Source: Magnetococcales bacterium
GTDB taxonomy: Bacteria; Pseudomonadota; Magnetococcia; Magnetococcales; JADFYX01
Direction of reading: 5' to 3'
Length of the DNA stretch: 64,000 nucleotides
Assembly (NCBI GenBank): GCA_015232365.1
Contig: JADFZU010000004.1
Span: 1 to 64,000, forward strand
How positions within the stretch are numbered: the stretch's first letter is position 1; every line of letters starts with the position of its first letter. The position numbers and the translations under genes are program-made. The notes below the pieces were generated by a model. That model ran no database searches. It saw nothing but the letters and a program-made list of their open reading frames with translations, and was not told where the DNA came from. This document shows, in pieces, positions 34,770 through 44,133 of this stretch.

Positions 34770-35166
34770 TCCTTTAATAGTACACCTCTTATAGATTGAT
34801 TAATAGTTAATTTCTTGCAAATTTAAATAAAATTTATTTCAAATTTTATAGTCATGATTCTAAATCTGTGACTTCTTAACGAAACATAGGCAAGCATATG
34901 TTGCACTATTATGTAAGTTTAAGCTGACGAATCCAGGTTAAACTATTATCAAAAGTCACTTATTCCGGTAAGAAAATTAATTTTGCCATTAAGTTTTTCT
35001 GTCACGTTTCGGCATATTTGTTGCGTTGGTATTAAGCTTATCAATTTTATAAATAAAAATTTTAAATGTTTGAAGCCATTATCCATTAGTCAAAGAGTAG
35101 TAGATTGAATAGTGATGGTTGTGAGCATTGTTATAACAGAAATGTGGAAGAGAGTTTTTTTCTAGT
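34770..35166. other. intergenic region upstream of the envelope gene set
   Basis: About 400 AT-rich bases between divergent genes. No coding frame, repeat copy or clear hairpin was found. It should hold promoters for the - strand small gene and the + strand PEGA-FGE gene, but no convincing -35/-10 pair can be assigned. No clear Shine-Dalgarno precedes the ATG at 35167; a GGAAGAG lies farther upstream. Confidence 0.4.
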
Positions 35167-36615
35167 ATGAGCAACTCTATAGAAAAGAAATTGTATTTAA
35201 TGGTGCTGTTTTCACTGTTGCTATTTTTTATTGCTCCAGTTCAAACTGTTTTGGCAGGAGAGGGGGTGGTTGAGTTGATAACCGACCCGCCAGGGGCTGC
35301 TGTATATGTTGATGGGCAGTTAAAGGCCAAAGCTACCCCGGTAAAGGTTCGCCTGCCTTCAGGGTTACGGCGATTCGAGTTGCGTAAGAGTGGTTATCGT
35401 AAGCTTGATTTTAGCCTCTTTCTATCTGGTGGTGTCACTCTTAGCAAATCTATGTTTTTAATTCCTGCTGGAGTTATTGAGTCTGGTGAAGATGGGCCTG
35501 TGCTGGATTTTTTAAAAATAAAAGCTCCTATTCGAGATAGCTTTGAAACCGATAAGGAGTATAACGATAGGGTTGTTATCTCAAAACAGTACCGCCTTGA
35601 AAAGCTGCATAGGTTTAACAGAATGGCTGGAAACCCAATTTTTTCTGCTGGTAAGGTGTCGCTGTTAAAAGAAAAATATGATATCGGCTCTGGCCGTTTT
35701 CCAGTCAATTTTGAGCCGCGCAAGTGGTCTTTAAAAGTTTTAAAGTTCAAAAAAAGTTTTTTGTTTGTAAATCGTAATATGGCTAGAAAGCTTTTTAGTG
35801 CCGGTGATGAGCATCCTGTCTATATTTCTTTTGCAGATAACGGCAATGTTAAAGATGCTTTTGTTATTTCTGGCACCGAAAAACTTTATCTTATGGGGGT
35901 TGGTCGTTTTAAACAGTTGTTACCTGATATGGGTTTTGTGGCAATCCAAGGTAGTTGTTTTACTATGGGTAGTGTTCGTGGTGCAAAAAATGAAAAGCCT
36001 GAGCATGAGGTCTGTGTCGACCCTTATTGGATAGGTAAATATGAGGTGACCCAGGGGGAGTGGATGAAAATAATGGGTAAAAACCCTTCACGTTTCCGTC
36101 GTGGAAAAAACCATCCTGTTGAAAGGGTTACCTGGAATGATGCACAGAAGTTTATCAAAAAATTGAATGCAAAAGGTGGTGTAAAATATCGTCTGCCTAC
36201 CGAAGCTGAGTGGGAATATGCTAATCAGGGCGGTCAAGGTGGTCTATACCCTTGGGGAGATAAAAAGCCGGTCTGTCAGCGGAAAGTAAATAATGGTGCA
36301 AAGTTTGATGATGATAGAGTGTGCAATGATACCGGAACCAATTATGTAGGCCGTTATGCTGCCAATTTATTTGCACTACATGATATGGCTGGCAATGTAC
36401 GTGAGTGGGTGCAGGATTACTATGGCAGTGATTATTACAAAAAGAGTAAGGGGTTGAAAAATCCAACAGGGCCGGCTGCTGGAAAATTCAGGGTTATGCG
36501 TGGAGGAAGCTGGTCTGAGCCTGGAAGTAAGTTGCGGTCTACTTTAAGATCTTTTGCTGGTCCAGATTTCAAAGCAGATAATCTGGGTTTTCGACTGGTA
36601 ATGTCTCCACAATAA
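35167..36615 (+). CDS. exported PEGA and formylglycine-generating-enzyme-like domain protein
   Basis: 482 residues. Signal peptide or anchor (~10-31); PEGA domain (~35-100: ITDPPGAAVYVDGQ ... LRKSGYRKLDF); a linker; and a C-terminal SUMF1/FGE-type domain (~255-482) with the usual landmarks FTMGSV, YWIGKYEVTQGEW, VTWNDAQ, YRLPTEAEWEYA, MAGNVREWVQDYY, MRGGSW and LGFRLV. Most bacterial relatives are not true sulfatase activators; they bind ligands or modify envelope proteins. The PEGA part suggests surface or peptidoglycan-side location. It opens the + strand gene set between mamD and the MamJ-like genes. Confidence 0.88.
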   Translation: MSNSIEKKLYLMVLFSLLLFFIAPVQTVLAGEGVVELITDPPGAAVYVDGQLKAKATPVKVRLPSGLRRFELRKSGYRKLDFSLFLSGGVTLSKSMFLIPAGVIESGEDGPVLDFLKIKAPIRDSFETDKEYNDRVVISKQYRLEKLHRFNRMAGNPIFSAGKVSLLKEKYDIGSGRFPVNFEPRKWSLKVLKFKKSFLFVNRNMARKLFSAGDEHPVYISFADNGNVKDAFVISGTEKLYLMGVGRFKQLLPDMGFVAIQGSCFTMGSVRGAKNEKPEHEVCVDPYWIGKYEVTQGEWMKIMGKNPSRFRRGKNHPVERVTWNDAQKFIKKLNAKGGVKYRLPTEAEWEYANQGGQGGLYPWGDKKPVCQRKVNNGAKFDDDRVCNDTGTNYVGRYAANLFALHDMAGNVREWVQDYYGSDYYKKSKGLKNPTGPAAGKFRVMRGGSWSEPGSKLRSTLRSFAGPDFKADNLGFRLVMSPQ

Positions 36616-36733
36616 TTTTTTAACAGAGTTGAGAATTGCTATCAAAAAGAAAATAAGTTAGATTCTTTATCTATATTTATTATTATGATCTGTTTTGGTG
36701 TGTGTTATTTTATAAATATAACAGGGTGTTGTG

Positions 36734-37033
36734 ATGTTTAGGTTTTTTGTTGTAGCGGTTTTTATGTTTGGTTTGCTCTCTTCAGGGCTATCTTTTGCAA
36801 TGGGTGAGGCGACAAACGGTTCATTGTTGGTAAAAGTCATCCCTCGTGGAGCTGAGGTAGTGATTAATGATAGGGTTGTTGGAAAAGCTCCTCTACTATT
36901 GACAAAAGTTCCAAAAGGCAAGGTATGGGTTCAGGCCAGATTAAACGGTTACAGAACCTGGGGTAAGAGTGTTGATATAAGTGAATCAGAGAAGAATACT
37001 GTCACTCTGATTCTAGCTAGATCATTGAAATAA
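36734..37033 (+). CDS. small exported PEGA-domain protein
   Basis: 99 residues: a signal peptide (~1-22) and one PEGA domain (LVKVIPRGAEVVINDRVVGK ... VQARLNGYRTWGKSV). It is a short paralogue of the PEGA part of the preceding protein. ATG 36734 follows GTG 36731, and AGGGTG lies 6-11 bases upstream. PEGA domains form small beta-sandwiches found on surface and S-layer-like proteins. Likely periplasmic partner of the neighbouring envelope proteins. Confidence 0.82.
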   Translation: MFRFFVVAVFMFGLLSSGLSFAMGEATNGSLLVKVIPRGAEVVINDRVVGKAPLLLTKVPKGKVWVQARLNGYRTWGKSVDISESEKNTVTLILARSLK

Positions 37034-37178
37034 AGGTTGGTAAAATTTTGCAAACAGGCTGCTTTTGCAGATATTTTGTTAATTATTGTAAATATCTCTA
37101 ACCTGATTGACCAATAAAGTTTTCCCAGTTATAGTTAAATGTCAATTTTCTTTTAATTTTTTCTACATTCTCGGCAAC

Positions 37179-40100
37179 ATGGCTGATATTACAGGGGCTG
37201 AAGAGGGCGAAATAGAATCCAACGCCCTTTTTCTTACTTACGGGGGAATTGTTGATTCCTTCTTTGCTGATGGCAAAGAGGCTGGGGAGCCTATATCTGT
37301 CGTACCAGCCAACCTTAACGTAAGTCAGTCACCTGTAACCGATACACTTCCTCCAATAACTTTTTCAGACTCTGTAGAGGATCATGAAGATTCCAAAGAT
37401 GATGCGGAAACTGCGTTATCTGAAGAGAGTGGCGAAAAGTCTCCAGAAGATACCACCACTCTTGTCACTAATAATCTCCCCAAAAAAGAGCTTGAAAAAA
37501 TTCAGGAGTTGGTCGATGGGTATCGACGTGTTCTTAGCAAGAAGAGTAAAAGTGGTGATCGTGTGGAGTTGGGCGAGGAAGAACAGCTTCTTGCCTCATA
37601 TCTAAAAGATTTTCGTAGTGCTCTAAAAAGTGAAGATGAATCCGCACTTGAGTCCAATCCATTTTATGATCTGACAAAACAGATCTACAAATTAAACCTA
37701 GACGGTGTCAGCGAAGCCTTTCAGAAGATAAGCAAGGGAGGGGATGAGCCTCTGCCACGGTCTATTTTTGTTGCTCGAAGCTTAAAAGAGATCTGGTCCG
37801 GATCTAACAGTTCAAGAAATGGGTTTTTTAATAAGTTGTCAGAAACTTTTGGCAAGTGGATGGCCTTTTTCAGAACCCCTCTATCACTACTGCTATTTGT
37901 AGGTTCCACATATACCACTGCAAGGGGTGTTAATGACCTTCTGCAGATGGATGATGTTGGTTTGGTGTTTGGTGATCTTTTTGCTGGTAGTTCTGGAGAG
38001 GCAAACCGCTATATAGTTTGCCTTGCTAGCGGTCTGGTTCTCTCTTCGGCTATTCTAGATTATAAAACCAGAATATTTCAATCCATGGTTGAATGTGGGC
38101 TGGTGTTCAAGGGAATAAAAGATGCTTTTTTACGTTTTCCTCGTTGGATGATTCTGGCGACACTTTTAGCCTTCGTCTCGGTTAAAACCAATTATGATGG
38201 TATTGTCTCCATCATCTCAAAAAAAGAGGATCTTGCCCAGCAGTCCCAAATTATCACCAGCCGGGTCCGTAAGGCTATCGGCAGCCCATTTTTTATGAAC
38301 GCCAATGATCCAGATTCACTGTTTGATCTGCAAGCCTCATTGCAGCAGACTACCAGAGAGATCCGAGGAGTTTTTAGGACTCTACCTGAAGATGAGATCA
38401 AGGGGGTTGCCTCAAGTGGCGACCCTCGTAAAGGCCCACGCTACTGGGCTAAACATTTTATTGTTCATGGTGGTTATGAGCCTGGTGTCAACGATGTAAA
38501 ATTGGCTTTTAATGATCATAGGTTTGCCAGACAAATCGATGACATGCTTAAAAATTCTGGTATTGATTTCAGTTCATCTTTTTCAGAAAAAGTTGAGATT
38601 CTCAGAGGTAAATACGAGGATCACCTGAATTCCACTGATAGTTTGGTTCGCAAATACCTTGGCGAACTGAATGTCCTGATGAGTATGGGTGGCTACTCTC
38701 TAGATGAAATTAAGCGGGTTTTAGCTCTTGAGCACTATCAAATTAATGATATTGTTCAGATTATTGTTAATGCACTAGAAGAGAATAAACAGGCATACAA
38801 AGAGACTACTGTTGATTTGAGTGAGCTGACCAATACCTATCTGGGGATATTACAGATGGTTGATAAGTCTGGAACCTCTGGTTTGAGTTCCTATCAGGTC
38901 AAAGCAGAAGTTGTTGTACCCAAAATCGAAGCTATTGATGAACTGAGAAAGGGAAAAATCCCTGCAGCCAAACATAAGAATTTTGAAGAGCTGCGGGAGT
39001 CTCTTATGCTGAAATACGGCATAAGCCTTGGTGGCATGCTTTTAATTTCGATTCTTTTCTTCTCTATCAGCATGGACTTTGGCGATCCTATTGTCTATAG
39101 CCGAATGACTGCTAGAAGAGGGAAAAAAGACCGGGTATTCTATAAAGACCGACTGGCCAAGCTTAAAAAATGGGAAGATGAGTTCTTTAGGAAAGCCAGC
39201 CTGTTTTTTGAGAATAATGAGGTTAGAGAGGTGTTTCTAGACCCTCAGCCTCCTGGTGAGACACTGGTTAAAAATGGATTTTATCTGCTGCTGGAGAAGG
39301 TAAACTTTGAGCTGAAAGATCATCAAGACAAGACCGGCTATGAGCGGTTTGACTCTTGGTTTCAAGGGATGTTCCGGTTTAGTAGAACTGCTGATATGGC
39401 AGGATTGAATAACCGTCTGGCATCTACTAGAACCATACTCAGTAAACCCAGCCGTTATTTTCCTGATTGGGGAAAGTTTATCTATCCGGATTTTTGTCTT
39501 GATAAAACTTTCAAACGCAGCACATTCCTTGAATGGCATACTGAGAAACAACGTATTTTAGAAGAGCAGCGTGTCAACTTTTATCAGGAGTTGCGGGATA
39601 TTTCAAAATCCCAACCCGGTTTGGTATCGAACTCTCCAACTGACCTATCTCCGAGACAAAAAAGATTAGCTGACTGGGCTGATAAAAAAGGCATGACGTT
39701 TGTTGGTAGAGCCTTGATGGCTGTTAACCGTTTCTGGTTTATTATGTTCCAAGCTGTAAAAAAAGAGCCTCTTGCTGGGTTTAGTTATACTAGAAGGGGG
39801 TGGCTCAAGGCGTTTTCTGAAGATAGTCAGGAGTCAGAAAAAATTGTTGAGTCTATTTATAGCTTTATTCCAGATTTGAAGAAGGTTGTTTTTGAGACCT
39901 TGCCATATATTCAAGAGAGTTATCTTGATCCAATATTGGAGTTTCTTGCCAAATATCCTGGTTACGACGGCTATAACGATGTTCTTAATGGTGAAAAGCT
40001 GCAAAAGCAGTTTGAGGAGATTGAAAAAGAGGCTTTGGATCTTTGGGGTGTCTCATTTTTTGCCACAGACGATCCTGGTGGTTATTTAGGTCTCTCCTCT

Positions 40101-41141
40101 ATAATGACACAAGAGGAGATTAACAACCTCCAGGAGATGGTAGCAAAAACCGGTACTGATTCTGTGGTGTTCTCCCGAAGAGTTGAAAAACTTACATCTG
40201 ATATGAAGCAGGCATATGTTATCGTCAGTACTACTGAGGAGATAAACCATCTGCTCACCCAGGTGCGGACCATATGTGTTGATGTTAACCAATCTTTGAT
40301 GAAAATCAAAATGCGAGCTTGGGAGCTTCGTAGTAGCGGTACTGCTAATGCAAACCAGTTTTTAAATACCGCCACTGATCTGCAAACAAACGCACCAAAA
40401 GAGGCTGATAGTATTTTGTCTGTAATGGAGGCAATTCTGCAATCAAATCAGCCATATACCAGAGAGAACCTTGCTACTCTGCGTACGCTGTATCAGCAAT
40501 CATCTGAGCTTCAGGACCGTATCATGGCTTTTGTCGATGTCGGCAAAGATAGTACCACCACAACCCAAGATTATAGTCCAATTGCACCTGTAATGTCTGA
40601 ACCTGTTTATGAAGAGCCAGAAGCAACTGAGGAGGTGCTGGCCGAATCTATGTCAGAGGTAGAAGAGCAAGCTGCAGTAGTGGAGCCTTACACCCACACC
40701 AGGCACAACTTACAGGAAATGCAGTCTCCAGAAGATGAAGTAGAACAAAGCTCAGAGGCTGTTATTCCAACATTTATCCAAGATGATTTTGATGATGATG
40801 GTCCTGTCGTTATGCCTTCATTACCAGAAGCTGATGAGTCTGTAGTGGCATCTCGCCAGGAAGAGCGGATAAACCGGAAGGTTTTTGCCATTTATCAAAC
40901 TAGCCGTGGTGCATTGTTTGAGGGGTATACCGGAGAGATCGGCACAAGCAGCCTTGATTTTATCTCCAACACAGACCCTTCTATGTTGCCAATAGGCAAT
41001 GAAGGCATTCTTCAGGTAACTGTTGATGATGCCAACTACCAGTTTGCAGGTAAAGTTGTTCGTGTTTCAGATGCTCGTATTGTAGTGCGTGTTCTTGCTG
41101 AGCAGGACAAGTTTAAGGAACTGCTGGCTCCCATGGCCTGA
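37179..41141 (+). CDS. 1320-residue membrane/coiled-coil protein with a PilZ-like C-terminal domain
   Basis: From ATG 37179; the frame is open to a TTG at 37107. An acidic N-terminus (~1-130) is followed by three membrane helices near 230-250, 277-297 and 323-340, a large helical region between, a fourth membrane helix at ~614-632, and a long helical cytoplasmic part. An acidic linker (~1130-1225) leads to a PilZ-like domain (~1227-1315) with RINRK and GEIGTSSLDF in the place of RxxxR and D/NxSxxG; the second motif is degenerate, so c-di-GMP binding is uncertain. No known family is recognised for the body. Confidence 0.8.
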   Translation: MADITGAEEGEIESNALFLTYGGIVDSFFADGKEAGEPISVVPANLNVSQSPVTDTLPPITFSDSVEDHEDSKDDAETALSEESGEKSPEDTTTLVTNNLPKKELEKIQELVDGYRRVLSKKSKSGDRVELGEEEQLLASYLKDFRSALKSEDESALESNPFYDLTKQIYKLNLDGVSEAFQKISKGGDEPLPRSIFVARSLKEIWSGSNSSRNGFFNKLSETFGKWMAFFRTPLSLLLFVGSTYTTARGVNDLLQMDDVGLVFGDLFAGSSGEANRYIVCLASGLVLSSAILDYKTRIFQSMVECGLVFKGIKDAFLRFPRWMILATLLAFVSVKTNYDGIVSIISKKEDLAQQSQIITSRVRKAIGSPFFMNANDPDSLFDLQASLQQTTREIRGVFRTLPEDEIKGVASSGDPRKGPRYWAKHFIVHGGYEPGVNDVKLAFNDHRFARQIDDMLKNSGIDFSSSFSEKVEILRGKYEDHLNSTDSLVRKYLGELNVLMSMGGYSLDEIKRVLALEHYQINDIVQIIVNALEENKQAYKETTVDLSELTNTYLGILQMVDKSGTSGLSSYQVKAEVVVPKIEAIDELRKGKIPAAKHKNFEELRESLMLKYGISLGGMLLISILFFSISMDFGDPIVYSRMTARRGKKDRVFYKDRLAKLKKWEDEFFRKASLFFENNEVREVFLDPQPPGETLVKNGFYLLLEKVNFELKDHQDKTGYERFDSWFQGMFRFSRTADMAGLNNRLASTRTILSKPSRYFPDWGKFIYPDFCLDKTFKRSTFLEWHTEKQRILEEQRVNFYQELRDISKSQPGLVSNSPTDLSPRQKRLADWADKKGMTFVGRALMAVNRFWFIMFQAVKKEPLAGFSYTRRGWLKAFSEDSQESEKIVESIYSFIPDLKKVVFETLPYIQESYLDPILEFLAKYPGYDGYNDVLNGEKLQKQFEEIEKEALDLWGVSFFATDDPGGYLGLSSIMTQEEINNLQEMVAKTGTDSVVFSRRVEKLTSDMKQAYVIVSTTEEINHLLTQVRTICVDVNQSLMKIKMRAWELRSSGTANANQFLNTATDLQTNAPKEADSILSVMEAILQSNQPYTRENLATLRTLYQQSSELQDRIMAFVDVGKDSTTTTQDYSPIAPVMSEPVYEEPEATEEVLAESMSEVEEQAAVVEPYTHTRHNLQEMQSPEDEVEQSSEAVIPTFIQDDFDDDGPVVMPSLPEADESVVASRQEERINRKVFAIYQTSRGALFEGYTGEIGTSSLDFISNTDPSMLPIGNEGILQVTVDDANYQFAGKVVRVSDARIVVRVLAEQDKFKELLAPMA

Positions 41142-41400
41142 CAAGGTTCCAGTAAAAAAAATCTTCTATGTTGCTTTTTTTACTACGTTAGCCCTATTGA
41201 AAAAAGATTTGCAAACAGCTAAGTATAGGCAGTTTTACAACATAGCAGTAGAAGTAAAACCGGTGCATTATAGATAACTTTTTTTGATCAGGCTCAAAAC
41301 ATTACCAGAATGTTTATTTTTCAGCCGGTAATCAGGCTGTGGAGTCATGGATTTTAGGTCTGTTAATATTAGAGCAGGTAAAATAGCTGAGGGGGGCGAT

Positions 41401-42591
41401 ATGAAATTAGGGGGTGATACAGCGCCAACCATTTTTTTGGAACTGGTTGCTGGGTTGATTTTTTTGTCTGTAATAATGGTTGTTGCTAGCCTGGCTAAAA
41501 CTCCTCCTGCCTCGGTGTCAAAACCACATCAAACTCTTAAGTCCACCTCTGTCGCTGCATATTCTGAGAAGTCCGCACTTGCAAACCCTGTGGACTATAT
41601 CCTCAATACAGTTCTAAATCAGGTTATGCAACGTTTTCAAGCTCTAGATCAAAAAGTTGATGCTCTGGTTGCCGTAAGAGATGAGCATGTCTTTTCAAAA
41701 GTAAACACAGTTACGGCAAAAGTTGCAGAGTTAAGGCAGAGCCAGCAAAAAAATATACTGCCTGGGGTTAATGAGCTACAGAGGAAAATAGACTTTATTA
41801 CTCTTGAGCATGAGAGGTATATAACTCCAACTATTGCCGGGCTAAGCGACCACCTTGCCAATTTATCCTCTATAAATGGTGTTGGTATTCCGGCCATAGG
41901 GGGAGGGGCAATAGTTGATGAAGATAGCGGTTCTGGAGCTACTGGGTATATTGCAGAACCAGAACCGGTATTGCTTGAAGAGTCGTCCTTAGATCCTGAA
42001 ACGGTAGAAGTAGCTAAACAGGCAACCATAATCAAAAGCGACTTATCTACTGCTGTTGATCCACCCCCAGTCGTTAGAAAGATGAGTAATCTTGAGCTTG
42101 CTAAGAGGCTGCAGAAGGTTTTGGCCCGTTACGGTATTGGCTCCACTATCGGTTTAAACAATAATGGATTACTATTAGAGGAGTTTTTCGATTTTGATAT
42201 AGGATCATCTTTTTTGCCCAAGGATAAAAGAGCCAAACTCTCTATACTGGCAGATGCTTTATCAGAAATTTTTCTCTGTTACGCCAATTCAACAGACATT
42301 TTAGTTATGGCGAAATGTCAGGGCAGGAGTAATCCTGTTGGTGTAAGTTCAGTTATAGTTAAAGCGTTCTCAATTGGTGACAATGTCGGTACTGAGCGGT
42401 TCAACTATAATTGGCGGTTGGCATCTGCAAGATCAATAGAGGTGTTGAAAGCAGTTGTTACTTCTCGCCCTGACCTGCTGGAGTTTAAAAATAGAGAAGG
42501 GTTAATTATGTTAAAAGCTGTAGCAGAGCTTGCAAAGTCTGGATCAAAAAGGACACGGAGTATTGAGCTTCAGTTTGTTATAGATAAATAA
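41401..42591 (+). CDS. MotB/OmpA-like protein with one membrane helix
   Basis: 396 residues from ATG 41401, which has GAGGGGGG upstream; ATG 41347 in the same frame has GGAG only two bases away. Short cytoplasmic tail, one membrane helix (~12-33), a coiled-coil periplasmic region (~65-150), a variable linker, then an OmpA-like domain (~255-396) with YNWRLASARSIEVLKAV and SIELQFVI, the MotB/OmpA signature region. The domain normally binds peptidoglycan. It follows the 1320-residue membrane protein and may anchor it to the cell wall, like stator or Tol-type pairs; that pairing is inferred. Confidence 0.78.
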   Translation: MKLGGDTAPTIFLELVAGLIFLSVIMVVASLAKTPPASVSKPHQTLKSTSVAAYSEKSALANPVDYILNTVLNQVMQRFQALDQKVDALVAVRDEHVFSKVNTVTAKVAELRQSQQKNILPGVNELQRKIDFITLEHERYITPTIAGLSDHLANLSSINGVGIPAIGGGAIVDEDSGSGATGYIAEPEPVLLEESSLDPETVEVAKQATIIKSDLSTAVDPPPVVRKMSNLELAKRLQKVLARYGIGSTIGLNNNGLLLEEFFDFDIGSSFLPKDKRAKLSILADALSEIFLCYANSTDILVMAKCQGRSNPVGVSSVIVKAFSIGDNVGTERFNYNWRLASARSIEVLKAVVTSRPDLLEFKNREGLIMLKAVAELAKSGSKRTRSIELQFVIDK

Positions 42592-42690
42592 TCACCTCTA
42601 AACCCTTGCATTGTCATGGCGACAGTGTAGATGATGTAGTGTGTTAAAAATTTGATCTGCTAAATTAGATAGGGTTCTTAGTCTATAATC

Positions 42691-43773
42691 ATGAAACTGC
42701 CTAAAATCATCATATTGCAAATTTTTCTCCTGTTAACATCTTTTCCGTTATTAAGCTGGGGAGCCGACTATTATCAACGAGAGGAGTCTATCTTGGATGA
42801 TCTTCGCTCGGCAGTTGATACTTTTGGAGCCAGGCATTACAACACTGTTCCTCACAGGCTGAAATTGGCAGATTTTTATATTGAAGAAGGCGAGTACTAC
42901 AAAGCCGAGCCAATGTTGCACCAGGTTCGTTCTCTGATGGAGAAGCGGTTTGGGGTTGGAAATGCAAAACTAATTCCTATACTAAAAAAACTGGCTGCTC
43001 TAGATCTTAGACAAAACCGCTATAGTTTTGCTTTAAGCCAATATAAACGGGCAGCGTCCATAGCCACAAGACATTATGGCAGTAACTCAACCAAGACCAA
43101 ACAGATCCAAACTATAATTGCTGAGACTAGAAGAACCGAGCGGGAGTGGAAGCGCCTCGGTAGTAAGCCAGCAGTATTTACTGAAACAAAGAGGAACCGT
43201 GCCCAGTCTTCAAATAAGTTTTCAAGAGCTGTGTTTCCTAGTACATCTTCAGCAAAACAGGCAGCAGTCAACAGCGGGGTAGCAGCAATATCGCCTATAA
43301 AAAGTAAGCCCCCAGAGGTAAAGAAAAAGAGCTTTAATGCTTCCAGTAGCAAAGTAACAGTTAAAAATAATGTGGTAGCCGCTGTCGCCTCTTCTCAATC
43401 CAAGAAAGTGCAAAATCCGGCAAAAAAAACTGAGCATGGAGTAAAAACGGTAACTTTACCTCCGGCAACAGTGGCATCTACGGCTAATGCTCCAATAAAT
43501 CTAGACTCTGAAGGAATTCCAAGAGAGCCTGCTGCTGAGTATAAAAAAGGCTTTTTTATATCAATGGGCTGTTTTGGCGATAAAAAATTTGCAGTTGGTC
43601 AGGTTAACCGGGTGATGGCTCTTAATGTGCCAATATATATGAAAAGTATTCGAGGAGACTCTCTACACTGTGTGTTTGGTGGACCGTTCCCAACAAGAAG
43701 TGCTGCCCAAGCTGCAGCTGACCTCTCTCGTGCCAAAGCCGGGGTTGAAGATACCTTGGTTCGTAGTTATTAA
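42691..43773 (+). CDS. exported TPR and SPOR domain protein
   Basis: 360 residues. Signal peptide (~1-24, ending LLSWGA), a kinesin-light-chain-like TPR region (~40-140: AEPMLHQVRSLMEKRFG ... ALSQYKRAASIATRHYG), a basic low-complexity linker, and a C-terminal SPOR domain (~285-360: GFFISMGCFGDKKFAVGQV ... HCVFGGPFPTRSAAQAAA). SPOR domains bind denuded peptidoglycan at division sites. Last gene of the envelope set, and the second putative cell-wall binder in it. Confidence 0.85.
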   Translation: MKLPKIIILQIFLLLTSFPLLSWGADYYQREESILDDLRSAVDTFGARHYNTVPHRLKLADFYIEEGEYYKAEPMLHQVRSLMEKRFGVGNAKLIPILKKLAALDLRQNRYSFALSQYKRAASIATRHYGSNSTKTKQIQTIIAETRRTEREWKRLGSKPAVFTETKRNRAQSSNKFSRAVFPSTSSAKQAAVNSGVAAISPIKSKPPEVKKKSFNASSSKVTVKNNVVAAVASSQSKKVQNPAKKTEHGVKTVTLPPATVASTANAPINLDSEGIPREPAAEYKKGFFISMGCFGDKKFAVGQVNRVMALNVPIYMKSIRGDSLHCVFGGPFPTRSAAQAAADLSRAKAGVEDTLVRSY

Positions 43774-43885
43774 TAACTGCAAACTATATATTTATCTAAA
43801 AAAAAGCATCAGGCAGTTTTTTTTGCCAATCACGATAATAATTTAAAAACTGCAATTAGAAGTGTGTAAATAGAACAATTTAGAA

Positions 43886-43999
43886 ACGGTAGATGGAAGC
43901 ACACACCTGGCACAACCTATTGGCTCACCAAGCATATCAGGGAAAAATCTTGTCACCAACAATGTGACTGCTATTTTGCTTGAAACAGCAGATAAGTCG
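43886..43999 (+). repeat. degenerate copy of the dispersed element
   Basis: GGCACAACCTATTGGCTCACC and TCACCAACAATGTGACTGC align with the interior of the copy at 46327 (GGCACAACCTATTTATTCACC; TCACCAACAAGGTGACTTC). The ends are not preserved. The rest of the 43774-44133 gap is AT-rich and shows no gene. Confidence 0.6.
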
Positions 44000-44133
44000 A
44001 TAGATTACACTATGCACATACTTTCACAGCCATTTCTTGGATAATACAAAAAAATATAGAAGGTCGACAGTTTTTTTTTGCTGTAGTTCCATGTTAGAAT
44101 TCCTGTTTATTTCTTTATAATCTGAGGTTGATA

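Noticed and set aside
37179-42591. Resemblance to a Zorya-type (ZorA/ZorB) or MotAB stator pair
   Set aside because: The MotB/OmpA-like protein fits, but the large protein lacks a recognisable MotA/ExbB helix arrangement and no ZorC/D/E-type nuclease or helicase gene is present. A defence role is not supported.
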